64,000 bases of DNA from Epiperipatus broadwayi (GCA_028023455.1 JAQFVV010000027.1:9113845-9177844); one strand, 5' to 3'; shown: positions 12,960 to 25,903, counted from the first letter of the stretch. The notes: a model not told the origin generated them from the letters alone. A program made the numbers and translations.

Positions 12960-14419
12960 CATTCCATGAATTGAATAGAAGCAAAGATTTAATAAGCACA
13001 ATATAAAAACAACCATCTCAAAAAAAATAAATGAGCAACAAATCCATAAATTAATATGTACAATGAAATGAAAAATGTGGATGCCACAAAAAGTATAGTT
13101 ATTGCCATAAATATATGTTTTCATCTTATTATTTACTACGAGTTTGTTCTTCATATTATTATTATAATAATAATATACTTTCACATGTGTTCTTCCTATG
13201 GAGCCATGCTTTTTCATTGTCACATATGACAATAATATGATGGTAGGTATAAAAAACATGCTTTTTTGACAACTACTGTACTTTTTGTGGCAATCATGTT
13301 TTCCATTTTTGGAATTTAAACTTATTGCCATTATTCCTGGACTTCTAGGGCTCACATTTTGTGTTGAGCTTCTTAAATAATTACTGGTCCATTTTTTAAG
13401 TTTTCCTGTGTATTTTTTACAGGGTTCATGTTTTTCATAGCAAGATCAGCAACATGGTGATGATCAAGGAGAGAAAGTATGAAAAAACCCACTGATTAAT
13501 TAATGACTGCATTTAGTTGAGAATGAACAGAATTACTTTTCAGTGGAACACCAAATTTACTTTCTATAAAACAAAAATTATGAAAGAGACAAGCAATTTT
13601 TATCTTTAAACAAAAGTCAAAGTTTCTGGGAAATAACTTTAACCATGGAAGAATGGTCACTGAATAAAATAATATCTAATATAGTTAAGTTTTGAACAAT
13701 TATAAAGTCAAAAATTGGACTTAAAATAAAATTATATATATTAATTTATCAAAATACTTAGACTGAGTTTTGTAAGAATTAAGTTTAATCAACAATGATT
13801 ACAATCAGTTCTTAGTACTACTATCTGTATTCAAATGCCCTAATTTCATATTATTTTTTTAATTGATCAGGTGTTCATCCAGTAATTTCCCAACTACATA
13901 TCTATTTTGCAAAACTCAAATTAACTTGAATTTAGCTTACATGGTTCAAATTTTATGCCCCTCTTTTCAGATAAAGCAGTATTTCCTGCTTGCAGCCTAA
14001 ATGGCCATAATTTTTTCCAATGACTGCTTTTTTGCTACAGTTTAAAACAAATGTAAAACTTACTGTAACTAATGGCAACAATTATAAAAAGCAAATTCAT
14101 TTCATTATAATAACTTATTATATAAAAAAAATCGGAATTGAATCCAATTAAACAAAAGTAATTTAATTTTTCATGTTTGCAATTTTATGGCTATATTTTT
14201 TATATGAACATTTATATATATTGTAAATAATGTTTATAATAAAAAAATCAAATTTGAAATATTTTTATAAAACAAACTTGTCTTAGAAGTGGTATGAAAT
14301 ATTGCTTGTAGCATTTGCATGACTAAACTATTGGAACCATTTCAGGTTAAATTAGTGTTCCCCTTTGAGAAAATTTACTGTGGGTCTTCACTTAATAAAG
14401 CTGGATACGTTTCTTTCAC

Positions 14420-14560
14420 TGAAGGAGTTAAATAATAATCATATGGTTTATTACTTGGAAATTCGTAAGAAGTTTGAGTTCTGAAAATGTCAGAGCAAAA
14501 TCAAGATCCACACAACTTGAGTGCCATTGTTTGCCAATATACCCTTGAACTAGATTGCAT
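14420..14560 (+). repeat. Dispersed repeat, TTTATTGCT(C/T)GG segment
   Basis: AATCATATGGTTTATTACTT and AATTCGTAAGAAGTTTGAGT match 49,390-49,440 and 61,170-61,230, both close to RTE copies; possibly the RTE 5' end. Confidence 0.45.
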
Positions 14561-15571
14561 AGACTATAAGTAATGGAAATTGATTAAAAGGTTTGAATTT
14601 TGAATGGAGCTATTGGAAAACCTATGGATATGATTTGATGTAGTAGAAAGGTTTTTATGAGAATGAAAAGAGATGAATACTTTTTGATAAATAAAGTATG
14701 TAGTTTCCTATTTACTTTTTAATATCTGCATTAAGCATAATCCATTCTACTCTAAAGTGCAAACTACATAAGCATAAATAATCACAAGGATTCACTAATA
14801 GCTTATATCTACCAAAAGTTTTTAAAATGGAACAGGATCTTTCTCACGATACTTAAATCTAACATTTCACATAACAATACTTAACATTTTTTATCAAAAT
14901 TAATACTATTTGCAATAATCTTGTTAACATCAGGTATTATATTTATTATCTATGTTATTGTAATCTCAATTTTAATTGATCAAAAATTTTCTGATATAGT
15001 TACATCATTATATAGTTACCTTTACTCTACTCCAAAGCCATCTACTGTAATCTTGAGTAATGAATGGACCCAAGATGGTAGTAATGCTGTAAAATCCAAT
15101 CAGACAGACTGATTTCTGGTTTTTGCCTTCATTAGTTAAGACCAGCTTTTAAAACTAATGTTTTAATTATAGAGATGGGGTTATCATAGCATTACACCAC
15201 CTGGTGTCTATTGATAACTAGCTTACAGTAGATGGCTGTAAAGAAAGGTGCAGATAACTCATCCAGAAAGCATATGAGAGGCTATATAATGTAGGTATTC
15301 AGTGTATCTTGGAAGCTTAGTGGTGTTATTTCTTTATATTACAAGAGTTGCAAATAGTGGTGAAAAATTGCTAATATACAAATAACCAAACTTATCAGCT
15401 TTATGTTATTTTTCATAATAGTTTCAAATTTTCTGATTGCAATTCAATCCCAAATTTTTTAAAAATTCATCCCCTAGGTGGCATGACAGTATTCTATTGT
15501 AGATTAAATATCAGTCTATCCTAATTTAAATGTTTAGAAGAAAAATGTTGGTACTCATTTTGTAAAAGCAA

Positions 15572-15627
15572 AAGATAAACTGTTAAATGAGAGCTTGTTA
15601 AGATAAACTGTTAAATGAGAGCTTGTT
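15572..15627 (+). repeat. 28-bp perfect tandem duplication
   Basis: AAGATAAACTGTTAAATGAG followed by AGCTTGTT, twice without a mismatch. Confidence 0.85.
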
Positions 15628-15924
15628 AAGAAGTGATTTATAAAAAATTTAACAAAAGACCTTGAGGGGTGTGAAAAGGTGTTTAAATCTTTGAATTTTT
15701 TAAATAGGTTAGAAAACTACCAGTAATGTGATCTATCTTGAAACGCAACATGTTTTTTATTAATATAATAGGCAAGAAAAGAACTACAGGAGGGAATAAA
15801 AGTCACATTTTTATTATTTTAGTACTAGAATGGATGTTATTTCAGCAATCAGAAAAAAGATTGTACTTCTAAAAACAGGAATGATATAGTTTGGAAAAAT
15901 TCTACAAAGAGTTATATAACTAAG

Positions 15925-16560
15925 AATAAATTTAATAACTATAATTTACAAGCACAGTTTTCATCAGTAATTCTTAATCAAAAGGTAATCAGTTTTTGAC
16001 ACGTGCTATTTAATTATGTTACTAACTTATCAAAGTTAAAATTAATATGCAGGACACTCAAACCCAAACGCAAGATAGTGACTATTAAAAGATAAGAACA
16101 GCCATTTTATTTTTGTACCTAAATGCAATTTCATAGGCCAATCGAAAGCATTTCAGAATTGAAGCATTAGTTTTTGTAACTTTGTCTATTTCATTATTAA
16201 TTATTAAACTGTGGTTGTAAATTACATTGTTATTAAATTCTAATATGTAATATTTATCAGCTGTAAATTTGAAGTATTTCATTGGATTTAACTATAAATT
16301 AATAATGTAATGGATCTAAAGTTACAAAGATTAAATCTTCAAGCTCTCATTCTGAAATGCTTTAGATTGGCCTATATCATTGCATTTCAGTACAAAGATA
16401 AGATGGCCATTCTTATCTTTTATAAGTCTATCTTGCATTTGGGTTTAAGAGTATCCTGTACAATCATTATAATATTGATGAATTAGTAACTTGATTAAAT
16501 GGTGCATCTTGAAGACTGATTACCTTCCAATTAAGAATTAATAACTAAGAATAAAAAAGC
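15925..16560. repeat. Foldback element (family E)
   Basis: Left arm 15,925-16,160 and right arm 16,340-16,555 are imperfect reverse complements. Shared parts include AAGGTAATCAGT, the ACTCAAACCCAAACGCAAGAT / CTTGCATTTGGGTTTAAGAGT pair, AAAGATAAGAACAGCCATTT, and ATAGGCCAATCGAAAGCATTTC. No coding sequence. The same core reappears at 33.6-34.4 kb. Confidence 0.65.
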
Positions 16561-17755
16561 AAATTAGCAACTGAAGGGAAGCATACATTTATATCTACAA
16601 ATGGTAGAAAAGTGAAATAGAAAGAAAATTAGAGAAGAGTTGACAAATTTGTACACATTGTTTATGTAAAGATAAAAAAAACAATCTTAGATGTTTCCAA
16701 TAATTATATGTTCACCAAGAAACATTATAAATTGTTTCCAGAGGTCATTGAACTTGGTGACTATAAGTTGGATTTTGTTATAATACTAAACCACTCCAAG
16801 TATTAAGAAAAGTTATAATTATGCAATAGATTTGTAAATGGTGTTTCTGTTCTACATATGTTTCTGTTATAAATGAAACTTGACCAGTGCCAAATTTTGA
16901 AGAGTATTGATCAAAAATTACCACTCATTAGATTGCATGATGCATTAGTAATAATATACATCACAGAAATTCCTTTCTAAAATGATATGCCATTGAATTT
17001 AAACCGGAAGTAAAATTATGTGGACACATTTTCACATCTAAGGTCATTGGGTTTTTTTTTTACGGAGTTTGTGGTTCGATGCAGGTGAAGAGTGAGGGAT
17101 GTGAATGGAAGGTCTAATGATTACAAATTATTCTGTCATTAATGGTGCTCAAAAATCACAAACTGAGAGATATCATTTGATTACTTTACAAGATATTCTA
17201 TTTTTGGAAAGTTTCCATAAAGCAAACTTCATTTAACGTATCTTCGGTTTAGGAAGGGTTGGTCTTTATTACTACACCATCTCTCGCTTTGTCACCATTA
17301 CTGATATAGGAATGATTAGATAGAAATAAAATTAATATATATTAAAAAAATAGTTTTATTTAATTTGATAACTAACAACATAAAAAAGAAAAAAAATGAT
17401 TTTTTTCTTGGACCACAATTTTGCGAAGTATATGTAATTTTAAATAAAAGCATGGAATATCCATAAATTAATCCAATCTATATAGTTTGTGATCAAAATG
17501 TTTATTGATTTACAATTAAAAACTTTATATCACTTCACTTTCTCAAAACCATTTATCATAAACAGGAAACTATTCAAATTTAAAAACAGAATCTTAAAAA
17601 TGTCATTTTCAATATTTGAAATTAAATTTGCAGCTTATCAATGGTAATAGGCTGGACAATCTAATGTCTATATGAAACATAAAATTTGAAGAAACTTCAA
17701 TATAGAAGTATGTTAAAAATCGGTTACAAGATAGTCTTTAAAAAATCAAGTTTTG
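16561..17755. other. AT-rich DNA without recognised genes
   Basis: Nothing recognised on either strand. Confidence 0.45.
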
Positions 17756-17852
17756 TCAAGCGTTGGTGGCCTAGTGGTTAGCATAGCTGCCTTCCAAGCA
17801 GCTGGCCCGGATTCGCATCCTGGTCAACGCATTTGACATATGAAAAAAAAAA
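17756..17852 (+). mobile_element. tRNA-Gly(UCC)-derived SINE, near-intact tRNA head
   Basis: 17,760-17,830 folds as a tRNA: acceptor GCGTTGG/TCAACGC, D arm GCCTAGTGGTTAGCATA, anticodon stem GCTGC/GCAGC with loop CTTCCAA (anticodon TCC), T arm CCCGG/CCTGG with one mismatch. It is very close to animal tRNA-Gly(UCC). The B box (GATTCGCATCC) is off consensus, and ATTTGACATATG plus A10 follow as in other copies, so I call a SINE close to its source rather than a working tRNA gene. Confidence 0.75.
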
Positions 17853-18479
17853 TCAAGTTTTAAAAATAAAGCTTTAAGGAAACAATCCAAAGGAAACTGT
17901 AAATGCCCCCAAATTTTTTTTTCAAATTTAAATGAAAATGTTTGCTTAAAGAATATAGTGCCATCTATTATGCATGACGCAAAACTTACCAAACTACCTA
18001 AATGCACTTTGGAGATGCTAACCCTATTAGGTTAGACAATCCTGAAATATTGCATTATCATTAAAACCAAGCAAGTGATTGAAGAAAATCCATTCAGTAG
18101 AAATGGGTTTTTAATCAGTTTTGACCCCAACCAACCAGAAGTCTTAAGTTAAACAAAAGTATCTAAAAAAATAAATAGTAAAAATATTAAAGGATTTTAC
18201 AAAAACAAACAAACCATGAATCAGAAATGAACAACTATAAATATCTTGCTTAAATTATTAATATGAATGGAATATAAATGAAATTATTCCTAGAATGTTC
18301 AATGTTTTAGTACTGTGATAGCTTGACGAACTCAATAGCTAAAAGTTCCCGAATCCAAGCATTATTTGTGACTTTCAAACTTACACATTATGTGACTTTC
18401 CAATCAGTAACCACTCACTTTTTTTATTGTTAGAATTAAACTCGATGCTTTTGACAGAAACACCTTAATATGGATTATA

Positions 18480-18950
18480 TGTCTAATAAATTTTTAACTG
18501 ATGTTTTTTATCAGTGCTTGCTTATGGATCTGGTACATGGACATTATATATAAGAAAAATACAGAAACTGTCGAACACAACAAAATATGGAAAGGATATG
18601 CATTGAGACCCAAAGTGAAACAAATGTGAAAGAACAAATGATATGTGTTGAGATCCAAAGTGAATACATAGATCTGAGAGAACAAATGGGTTATCTTAAT
18701 GTAACCAAAATATTTAAGATTGATTTATCTTGGAGTTCTTCTAGATGCATTGCTAGGTGACAGTAAATGAATAACTGCAGTCCTAATCTAAATACCAAAA
18801 CATTTGAAAAGATTATATAAGATGGATAGATAAAATTTGTATGAGAGATAGAGGGAAGAAAAACTATAAATCAGAACTGCTGACAAGAACATAGCTAATT
18901 CTTTATCTGTAATGGATTGATAATGACTGAAAATGATTTTTATAAAGCAA
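18480..18950 (+). pseudogene. RTE-type LINE C-terminus
   Basis: TCAGTGCTTGCTTATGGATC gives VLAYGS.TW, followed by a degraded RMERCM-like region, AGAGGGAAGAAAAACTATAA, and ends GTAATGGATTGATAATGACT like the other tails. Confidence 0.6.
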
Positions 18951-19025
18951 TTTTTTTTATCTAAATAAATATTGAAAAAATACTGAAATGAGAGGTTTGT
19001 GATCCTGCTAAAATGAAAAGTGTCA

Positions 19026-19275
19026 CTTCACCACAAATGCATTTTGAGAATCAATACCTTTTTAGATGGCTTTACTCATGTTGTGATGGAGTGGAAGCTT
19101 TAAGCAAATGCGAAAGATAATAAATATGGAAAAAAAGAGATGTAATTAAACTTCACCACAAATGCATTTTGAGAATTAATACCTTTTTAGATGTCTTTAT
19201 TCATGTTGTGATGGAGTGGAAGCTTTAAGTAAATGTAAAAGATAATAAATATGGGAAAAAAGAGATGTAATTAAA
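19026..19275 (+). repeat. 125-bp tandem duplication
   Basis: CTTCACCACAAATGCATTTT begins at 19,026 and 19,151; the units match throughout apart from a few transitions, and both end GAGATGTAATTAAA. No coding sequence. Confidence 0.85.
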
Positions 19276-20463
19276 CTAAAGTTATCATATAGTTTAATCT
19301 TTAACTGAGTTTAAACCTTGTATCTATGCTAGAAATGATACAATAATCTCTAACCTAATAAATGATTAGTAATAAACATTAACATATTTATCCAAAGTGG
19401 ATAATGTCAAAAATATGGGTGCAGGAAATTTGAATTGCTAAATCAAATTTGTAATAATTTGATAGACCTAAGCCAATTGAAGAGTTAGAAATGTATCTTG
19501 AGGAATATTTACTTTTTTTGTGTGTATTTACTCTTATGTTTCAAGTATGTATATTGAATCAAAGTTTTAAATATGACTAAAAGATATATATTTAAAAAGA
19601 GGGATGAAGATGGAATTTATAATACCATATGTGATGCTTAATAAAAATAGAAATTAATCCGAGTTTACATTTGGGCTACAGACGGTATGATAATCTCTGA
19701 TCTAAGAAATTTTTAGAGATAATCATTATAGTATTTTTTTTAAAGTGGATGGTATCAAAGATATGGATGCAGAAAGCCTGACACTTGTAAATCAAATTAC
19801 TCTAAATTGATAAATAGTGAACAAGTAATGAAGACATGAGAGAGGACGTGATCTGAACCTATTGAAAAATAATTATTCATCTGCAAATACAGCTTGGGGG
19901 GGGGTGTTTATATTTTTAGATATATTTATTCTTATGTCTCGAGAATGTGTAATGATAGAAGTATCTATGAGATTTTCTATCTTATCTTAATAATTATATT
20001 TGTACTTGTGTCTGCTTGTCTAAATATACAGTTGATAAGATAATATCAATTATAAAAGCAACTGATATTAACAAATTCTATTATCTTGAAATTTTTAAAA
20101 ACATTTATTAGTCATTTTACAGACTATATACACACACTCAAGTGCTATCTTTAAGAGAGTAGAACCTGTGACCTCTAAATAATGACAAAACAAGGAAGGA
20201 AAAATACTAACATTCTCACTGCCCAGTTTGACGACTGTCTTGTTAGTCCTGCTTTTCTCGTTTTTTTGTTTTTTTTTGTTATTGGTAGCAGCCACTATAA
20301 ATGTGATAAACATTCGTAATTTCGAACAAAAAAAGTCGTATATGTCAGTCTATAATAATTTTACACATCAGTTTGTAAAATAAATATATCCAGATAGTCA
20401 CATGATTGTTCTTTATTCTACACACAAGCTGATTACACAGAGATAAAACTAATAAGATAAAAG
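19276..20463. other. AT-rich DNA without recognised genes
   Basis: A G9 run at about 19,902; otherwise nothing supported. Confidence 0.45.
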
Positions 20464-21052
20464 ATGGTTCCTGGAGGGCTGCATTAGATCCTAATATCTA
20501 GGTGAAGTGCTCTCAGATCCAAGGCTCCTCACTGAAGAAAGCCACAAGCTAGAAAACAGTCTTGGGATATTGGATGAATAGGCATTAGGTAGGGATTTTA
20601 TGCACAAACCTTTCTGCATTCATTAGATTACTCTGGTTTACACTGAGTGTGTAAGCATAAAGAATGATGATCTTGTGATGTTTAATGGTTTAGTACCAAT
20701 CCTGCCAATAGGATTATGGTGACTGGTTATTAAATAATCAAAGACCAAAAAGTATAAATGCTAAACTGAGTTCAGATCAAAACAGGCTAATGAGCTTGAA
20801 TTGAAAATATAATTGGATTCAAAGCTTTATAGTTAGCTAATAAGGTGGCTTCTGTAGAGTTGCATTAGATTCTAGATCTAGGTACAGTGCCCTCAGATCC
20901 AAGGCTCCTTACTGATGGAAACCACAAGCTAAAAACTCATTTGGGATATTGGATAAGTAAGCACGATAGGAATTTTGTGCACAAACCTTGCATCCATTAA
21001 TTACACTGGCTTACACTGAGTGGTGCTACTGTATGGGGAGTTTTGCCTCTGT
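20464..21052 (+). repeat. Family A, two monomers in direct tandem
   Basis: Two plus-oriented copies. Their ribozyme positions (20,531 and 20,911) are 380 bp apart; the first copy lacks roughly 45 bp around the CACTACTGTATGG segment, so the original period was close to the 434 bp seen at 47.7-48.1 kb. Both ribozymes are mutated (CTGAAGA with GAAAACAGTC; CTGATGG with AAAACTCAT). Confidence 0.7.
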
Positions 21053-22482
21053 ATACCCATATAGTATGTCCCAATAAAAAGACTTTCCAAGTTTCCAGCA
21101 GCACGATTCTGAATCGATGCATATGTTATGTAGTGATGTAGTTTAGTTTTATTACAAAAAATTTAAGGTGTTGGCATATTTAGTCATGAATTATCACATG
21201 ATATGTGATGGTGTGTTTCTTACTTTTGTAGATCATCTTCAATGTTTCCCTATCAGCACAAAATTTTGCAAATCACTTGAAAACATTTTTGTAACTGATG
21301 GCTTCAGTGTTGTACATAGCTCAAATCATTTTAAATGTTCCGGTAGTGTTTTTTTTTCTGATTTAAAACAGTTTTATTCCATTGTGGGTTAACTTGTGAT
21401 TCAGTCGTGTTAGGATCTTAAAATTTTTGTTGTAAATTGGTAAAGTATAAGTCACTATCTTGGAGAAAGAACTTATCATTTTTTCAAGGATAAATTGTGC
21501 ATCACTTTCTTTATTTTTTTATCTTTTGCAGTTTTTCTTACCATATACACCTGGGTCTCGTTTTATGTGGCAGATAGGTTCTTCAGAAAACGCGCACAAA
21601 AGAAATCACACAAAAATAGACTTAACTTACTTTGAAAAATGGGGATAGGGGGTTGTAATTTTCAGAAATTGCATAAAAGCAAAGCAAGAAGGAAAAATTA
21701 CTTTAAAATTCGCATTAAAAAATAAGGAAATAAAGTATGATTAATAAAAAATTTCAAATATTTGAAAAAAAAAATACAAGACAAACTTTTTTTATTAACT
21801 ACAGTATTTAATTTTACATTTTTTCATATTTTAATCATTATTGGTTGTTTGACAATATGCGTTCGTTTGGTAAATGTTAAGAAATCATATTTGTCACGTG
21901 ACATACAACTAGCGCCACTTTCAGTCTTGAGCTGTGTTAATGATTTTTTTGTTTCTATATTAAAAAAATGAGATTGTAATCAAAACAAAAAGATTATAGA
22001 TTATCATTAGAAAGATTATTTTCAGTTTATAAAATCAATATTTTAAAAATCTAACAAAATATTAATTTCTCTCATAATTAACAAAATACGTTTTAAAAGT
22101 TTAAAATTTTTGATTATTTATTGCGATATTTTTATATGTAAATATAAATCTATTATGATTATTTATTCATTAGTATAAGTAGGTTATTACATAGAAGCTA
22201 ATATTCTAAATGCAGCTTCAGGCCACATTCAAGTTAGCTGCTAATATAATGTTATATTTTTGAGGAAAAAAAAGCATTTCAAGTCAAAATAAGTTATTAA
22301 TAATTTAGATTTCTTGATATCTAATAAATATAGTGAAATATGAAAGATATTAAGAAGAAACACAAATCGCATAACTTCAAAATCACATTAAAATAATCGG
22401 TATAAAACGAGACCTAGGTATAATACTAAATTATCCATGCATTTTCCTACTGTTATACAATGCTTTATTTACCATCCTTTTT
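21053..22482. other. AT-rich DNA; weak inverted similarity only
   Basis: ACACCTGGGTCTCGTTTTAT (21,548) and the complement of 22,398-22,420 (CCTAGGTCTCGTTTTATACC) are inverted with respect to each other, suggesting another old foldback. No gene recognised. Confidence 0.4.
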
Positions 22483-22520
22483 TTACAGTTTCGATTGTGC
22501 CAGCAATCTTCATAAGAACT
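22483..22520 (-). ncRNA. Decayed family C hammerhead
   Basis: Minus strand: CTTATGA, A, GATTG-CTGGCA-CAATC, GAAACTGTA. Helix II and GAAAC persist. CTGATGA has one change and the cleavage triplet is lost. Probably a solo PLE terminal fragment. Confidence 0.45.
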
Positions 22521-22845
22521 TTATATCTCTTAGCCTCAAGTGCAGTTTTTCTTCTGAAAGATTTCAATGACTTACTAATTATGACACTATCTTTCCCACA
22601 AAGCAATTAGGGTTGTATCTCTTTGAAATGAAACTTCTATTTTTTGAAAGATGAGTGTCATTAAGGTCAGCTACATTAATGTTAAATCTTGGCAGCTACA
22701 TTGTTCTATTTTTTCAGATCTTGAGAAATTTCACTGAGCAACCTCCACACATTCTGCGTATCTATATTTACTCTTATTACTAAAATTTCATGTTTAATCC
22801 TCGTAAAAAATACAACTATTTCTGCTACTTAAATAACCAACTTAC

Positions 22846-22897
22846 CAGATTTTGTGAGTCCGGCTTTTTGAATTAAAGATTGAATTGCATTCGCCAT
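22846..22897 (-). CDS. Candidate first coding exon (MANAIQSLIQKAGLTKS...)
   Basis: Minus-strand ATG in good context (ACAAAAATGG) followed by 17 codons, MANAIQSLIQKAGLTKS, then a strong donor G|GTAAGT. The 52-nt segment has denser GC than its surroundings and would leave one base to continue in the next exon, which I could not find at lower coordinates. The length and N-terminal composition would suit a small, possibly mitochondrial, protein, but no family is recognised. A chance ATG beside a donor cannot be excluded. Confidence 0.35.
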
Positions 22898-23459
22898 TTT
22901 TGTGGGTAGAAAGGCAAAAGATTAATACCTAAAGTTCCAAAAGTGAATGATGGAAAAGCTTCTTATAAAGGATCTGAATATTTTTTATTTACGTAATACA
23001 GAACTTGATATTTTTTCTCCATAGTCAATTTCTAAATTTGGAGATATTGCTCAGAATATTTACAAAAAAATAAACTTTGATACTCATACCATAGTAATTC
23101 ACAAACCAGACTTACTAGAGTTATTTTAACAAATTTATGAAGAATGTTCTCATACCAGATCTAATTTAATTGTTAGACAAAACATTTTCCCACTTTTATT
23201 TAACTTTAGTGCTCATGGTTACTAAATCAGCCATTGATTTTATATTAGCCGAAATGTTTATAATGGCTTAATCAAATCAGCTCATAGTTTCAAATAATGA
23301 AATATAAATTATAAGAATAATATCTTGAAATGGTCTGAATAAGAAATGAAAGTCAGGTTGATAATTAAATAATTATAAATATAATTAGTTGACTCAATTT
23401 TATTTAGATTGATTATTATATTAAGTATATATCTATTGTAACAACTAAACCACTAAACA

Positions 23460-23582
23460 AACTAGTCTGGGGATATTGGATGAGTAGGCCCTAGATAGAG
23501 ATTTTATGCACAAACCTGGCATTCGTCGATTATTCTGGCTTGCACTGAGTGGCAATACTGTATGGAGAATTTTGCCTGTTTT
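23460..23582 (+). repeat. Family A fragment
   Basis: Begins exactly at the helix III/cleavage region (ACTAGTC then TGGGGATATTGG) and runs through GCACAAACC and GGCAATACTGTATGGA. The ribozyme core itself is missing. Confidence 0.65.
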
Positions 23583-23912
23583 AATAACTATTGTAACACT
23601 GAGAAGATATGTATTAAGTGGGAAATAAGCACTGAATCACATGTAATTATTTACAAATCAGTCTTACTAATTCCATTTTAACTGTGAACTCATTAGATTA
23701 AGATTTTACAAAGATTATCTCTAATATAGTTTTATTTTTTGGATATCGATGATGGATTACCCAGTTTGGAATTTAGATAAAAAGTAAACCATTTTTAGCT
23801 AAATAAATAAATTAGCATGAGAGGATGTTCTTTGAAAGTTTGTTAAAATAAGTCTAATATGGCAGACGTGAATATGATACATGTAACTATATAAGTACAT
23901 AAATATTAAACC

Positions 23913-24096
23913 ACTAAACATCACATGATCACCATCTCGTACTAGCACATAATTGTTGTAAACAAAGGCAAAACTCTCCATACAGTAGTGCCAACCAGAG
24001 TAATCAATGGATGCACAAGCCTTCTGGCATCCATTGATTACTCTGGTTCACACAGGGTGGCACTACTGTATGGAGTTTTGCCTGTTTACATAAATA
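23913..24096. repeat. Family A hairpin derivative
   Basis: The GATCACC end segment (23,913-23,945) is followed by a short hairpin. GTAAACAAAGGCAAAACTCT (with CCATACAGTAGTGCCA after it) is mirrored by TGGCACTACTGTATGG and GTTTTGCCTGTTTAC, with AATCAATGGATGC and its reverse complement inside. The ribozyme is absent. Confidence 0.65.
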
Positions 24097-24324
24097 TTCT
24101 TATATATTCACAGTATTATATATCTAATGGCTGTAATTTATTTACAGAGTTATTACAAGTGCTTATAATGACTTAATTTTAAGTTGACTTATGGGAAAGC
24201 TGCTTATATGGCACTGACAAACAATCCCATAAATCAACCTGGTGTGATAATTCGTACTGTTGGAAACCATTTATTGACTTTGCCCTCAGGATCCTCATGA
24301 AACTTCTGATTGTTACCTTTGATG

Positions 24325-24460
24325 CAATGTCTACTTGGTTGGGGTGCTATCCTAATTTCAATATTTACAAATCTTAAGGTCACAGGTTCAATTCTCTTGC
24401 TAGTATTGTCAGGCCATCAACACCATAAGAATAGAATAATACCAATCGAAATGTTATTCT
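24325..24460 (+). repeat. Possible tRNA-derived SINE
   Basis: TTGGTTGGGGTGCTATCC as a loose A box and CACAGGTTCAATTCTC as a B box about 45 nt later. No second copy with clear ends was found. Confidence 0.3.
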
Positions 24461-24879
24461 ACGCTAACCTGTGAATGTATTTGAAAAGTTTAAATAAATT
24501 TTGAATTTTTCTAAAAACATTTAACAATTGATATTAGATAATGAAAATAGGCTTGTTAAATATTTTGATTGGATTTTCTATGGAGTATGAATTAGGAAAT
24601 AATTGGAAATTTTTAGAGATGTGGGTTTGGGAAGGATGAAAGCTGAATATACTATATTACAATGTAGAAGTGTTGAAAAGAGCGAATGTAAAAAAATTAT
24701 AAAGCAAAAGACCGCTAATCCATTTTTAGAGCTTTTTCAGATTTCATGAATAGATCTTTAATCCTTTTTATTATAAACCTAAACTCTAAGACAAAAACAT
24801 GCAGATCATTGCAATTATACTTATTAAGTAAAAGGTTAAAGGTCAGTATTGGAATTTTGTTTGGATAAATTTTTGAGCA

Positions 24880-25090
24880 TTAGATATCTGGATTAACTGT
24901 ATTTTATTTATGATGAAAATTCGAAGAAGAAACTTGATTGGTCATATATTTTAAAGCACAAGAATATTATTAAAGATATATTGTGAGAAACTGCAAAAGA
25001 TGAATATGGAAGTTGATTAATGATCTTCAGGGAGATATGGCAAGTGTACCAGAATAAAAGATAGATAGGTTTGGTTTAGTAGGTGAGATC
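24880..25090 (+). repeat. Second LINE family fragment
   Basis: KIRRRNLIGHIL (24,920-24,955) matches the RKRNWIGHIL block at 53.65 kb. The rest is decayed. Confidence 0.4.
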
Positions 25091-25903
25091 TATCTTTTCG
25101 CAGTCAAGAATTGTAATGTTTATACAGTTTAGGTGATTTTGTTATCTACTGAAATTACATTTGAGATTTGTTAAATGTGTTAGGACGTTGCTTTATTATA
25201 GAATAGTTGAATGAATTACTATGAAGCATGTTGAAGTTCTCAGACCATAGTTTGAGTAACAGGATTATCTTCTGTAGAGATAGAATAGCATTAAGATGTG
25301 TGAATTTGTTGCATTTCAAAATCTTCTACAGTCCTTATAAAATCAAAAATCAGCCAAACAGAAAAATCAAAATGAGCATAACCTATATTTAATTTTTTTT
25401 AATTTGTAAGTATTATTTATTTAAGGCTTTTTTGTTTGCTTGTTTATAAAAATATATACAAATTTATTTATTGCAAAGGATTATGGATGAGCTTTGAAAT
25501 TTATTTACTTTTTGAGTAATAAATATTTGGATTGATTGTACTTTATCTGTGTATTTTGAATGAGGTCATTTAAGCGCCCTCTATTACCTCATTATTGAAC
25601 TAAAATAAAGTAATTTTTGTTTCCATCAAGACAGAAATTTGAAATCAATGAATAATGATTTCAAAATTTATTTGAAACAGAAATAATGAAAATTTAAAAA
25701 TCCATTTGAATAAAAATGCACATCAGTTCTTTGATGCTTAAAGGGTTAATAATTGTGATAGAATATAAGTTTTATTTAATTAGAAATTTTCAATTTTGAA
25801 AAAAATTTGAAATATAAATGGTTCTCATTGAAACCATGTTTTTTATCTTTCTCTTCAGCATTTGTTTTTTCCATATAGACTGAAATTTTTTAAACATATA
25901 TAT

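Larger units (their letters stand above)
12960..15924. other. AT-rich DNA; no gene supported
   Basis: Includes a 156-codon minus-strand open frame (12,885-13,355) with composition of translated AT-rich DNA and a SINE at its lower-coordinate end, and a 63-codon plus frame (14,921-15,112) with one hydrophobic stretch. Neither has splice context or recognisable motifs. Confidence 0.45.

Noticed and set aside
12885-13355. 156-codon minus-strand open frame, the longest in the window
   Set aside because: Composition is that of translated AT-rich DNA (poly-Asn, Phe, Ile), it contains TAT/AAT runs, overlaps a SINE at its end, and has no domain or splice context.
14921-15112. 63-codon frame with one hydrophobic helix
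   Set aside because: No conserved motif, no splice or promoter context; hydrophobic stretches are common in translated AT-rich DNA.
17760-17830. Functional tRNA-Gly(UCC) gene
   Set aside because: The cloverleaf is nearly complete, but the T arm has a mismatch, the B box is off consensus, and the 3' tail is the SINE tail shared with four other copies.
17960-18030. Short exon before GTAAGTTTTG on the minus strand
   Set aside because: About 34 nt, open in one frame only, no recognisable peptide.
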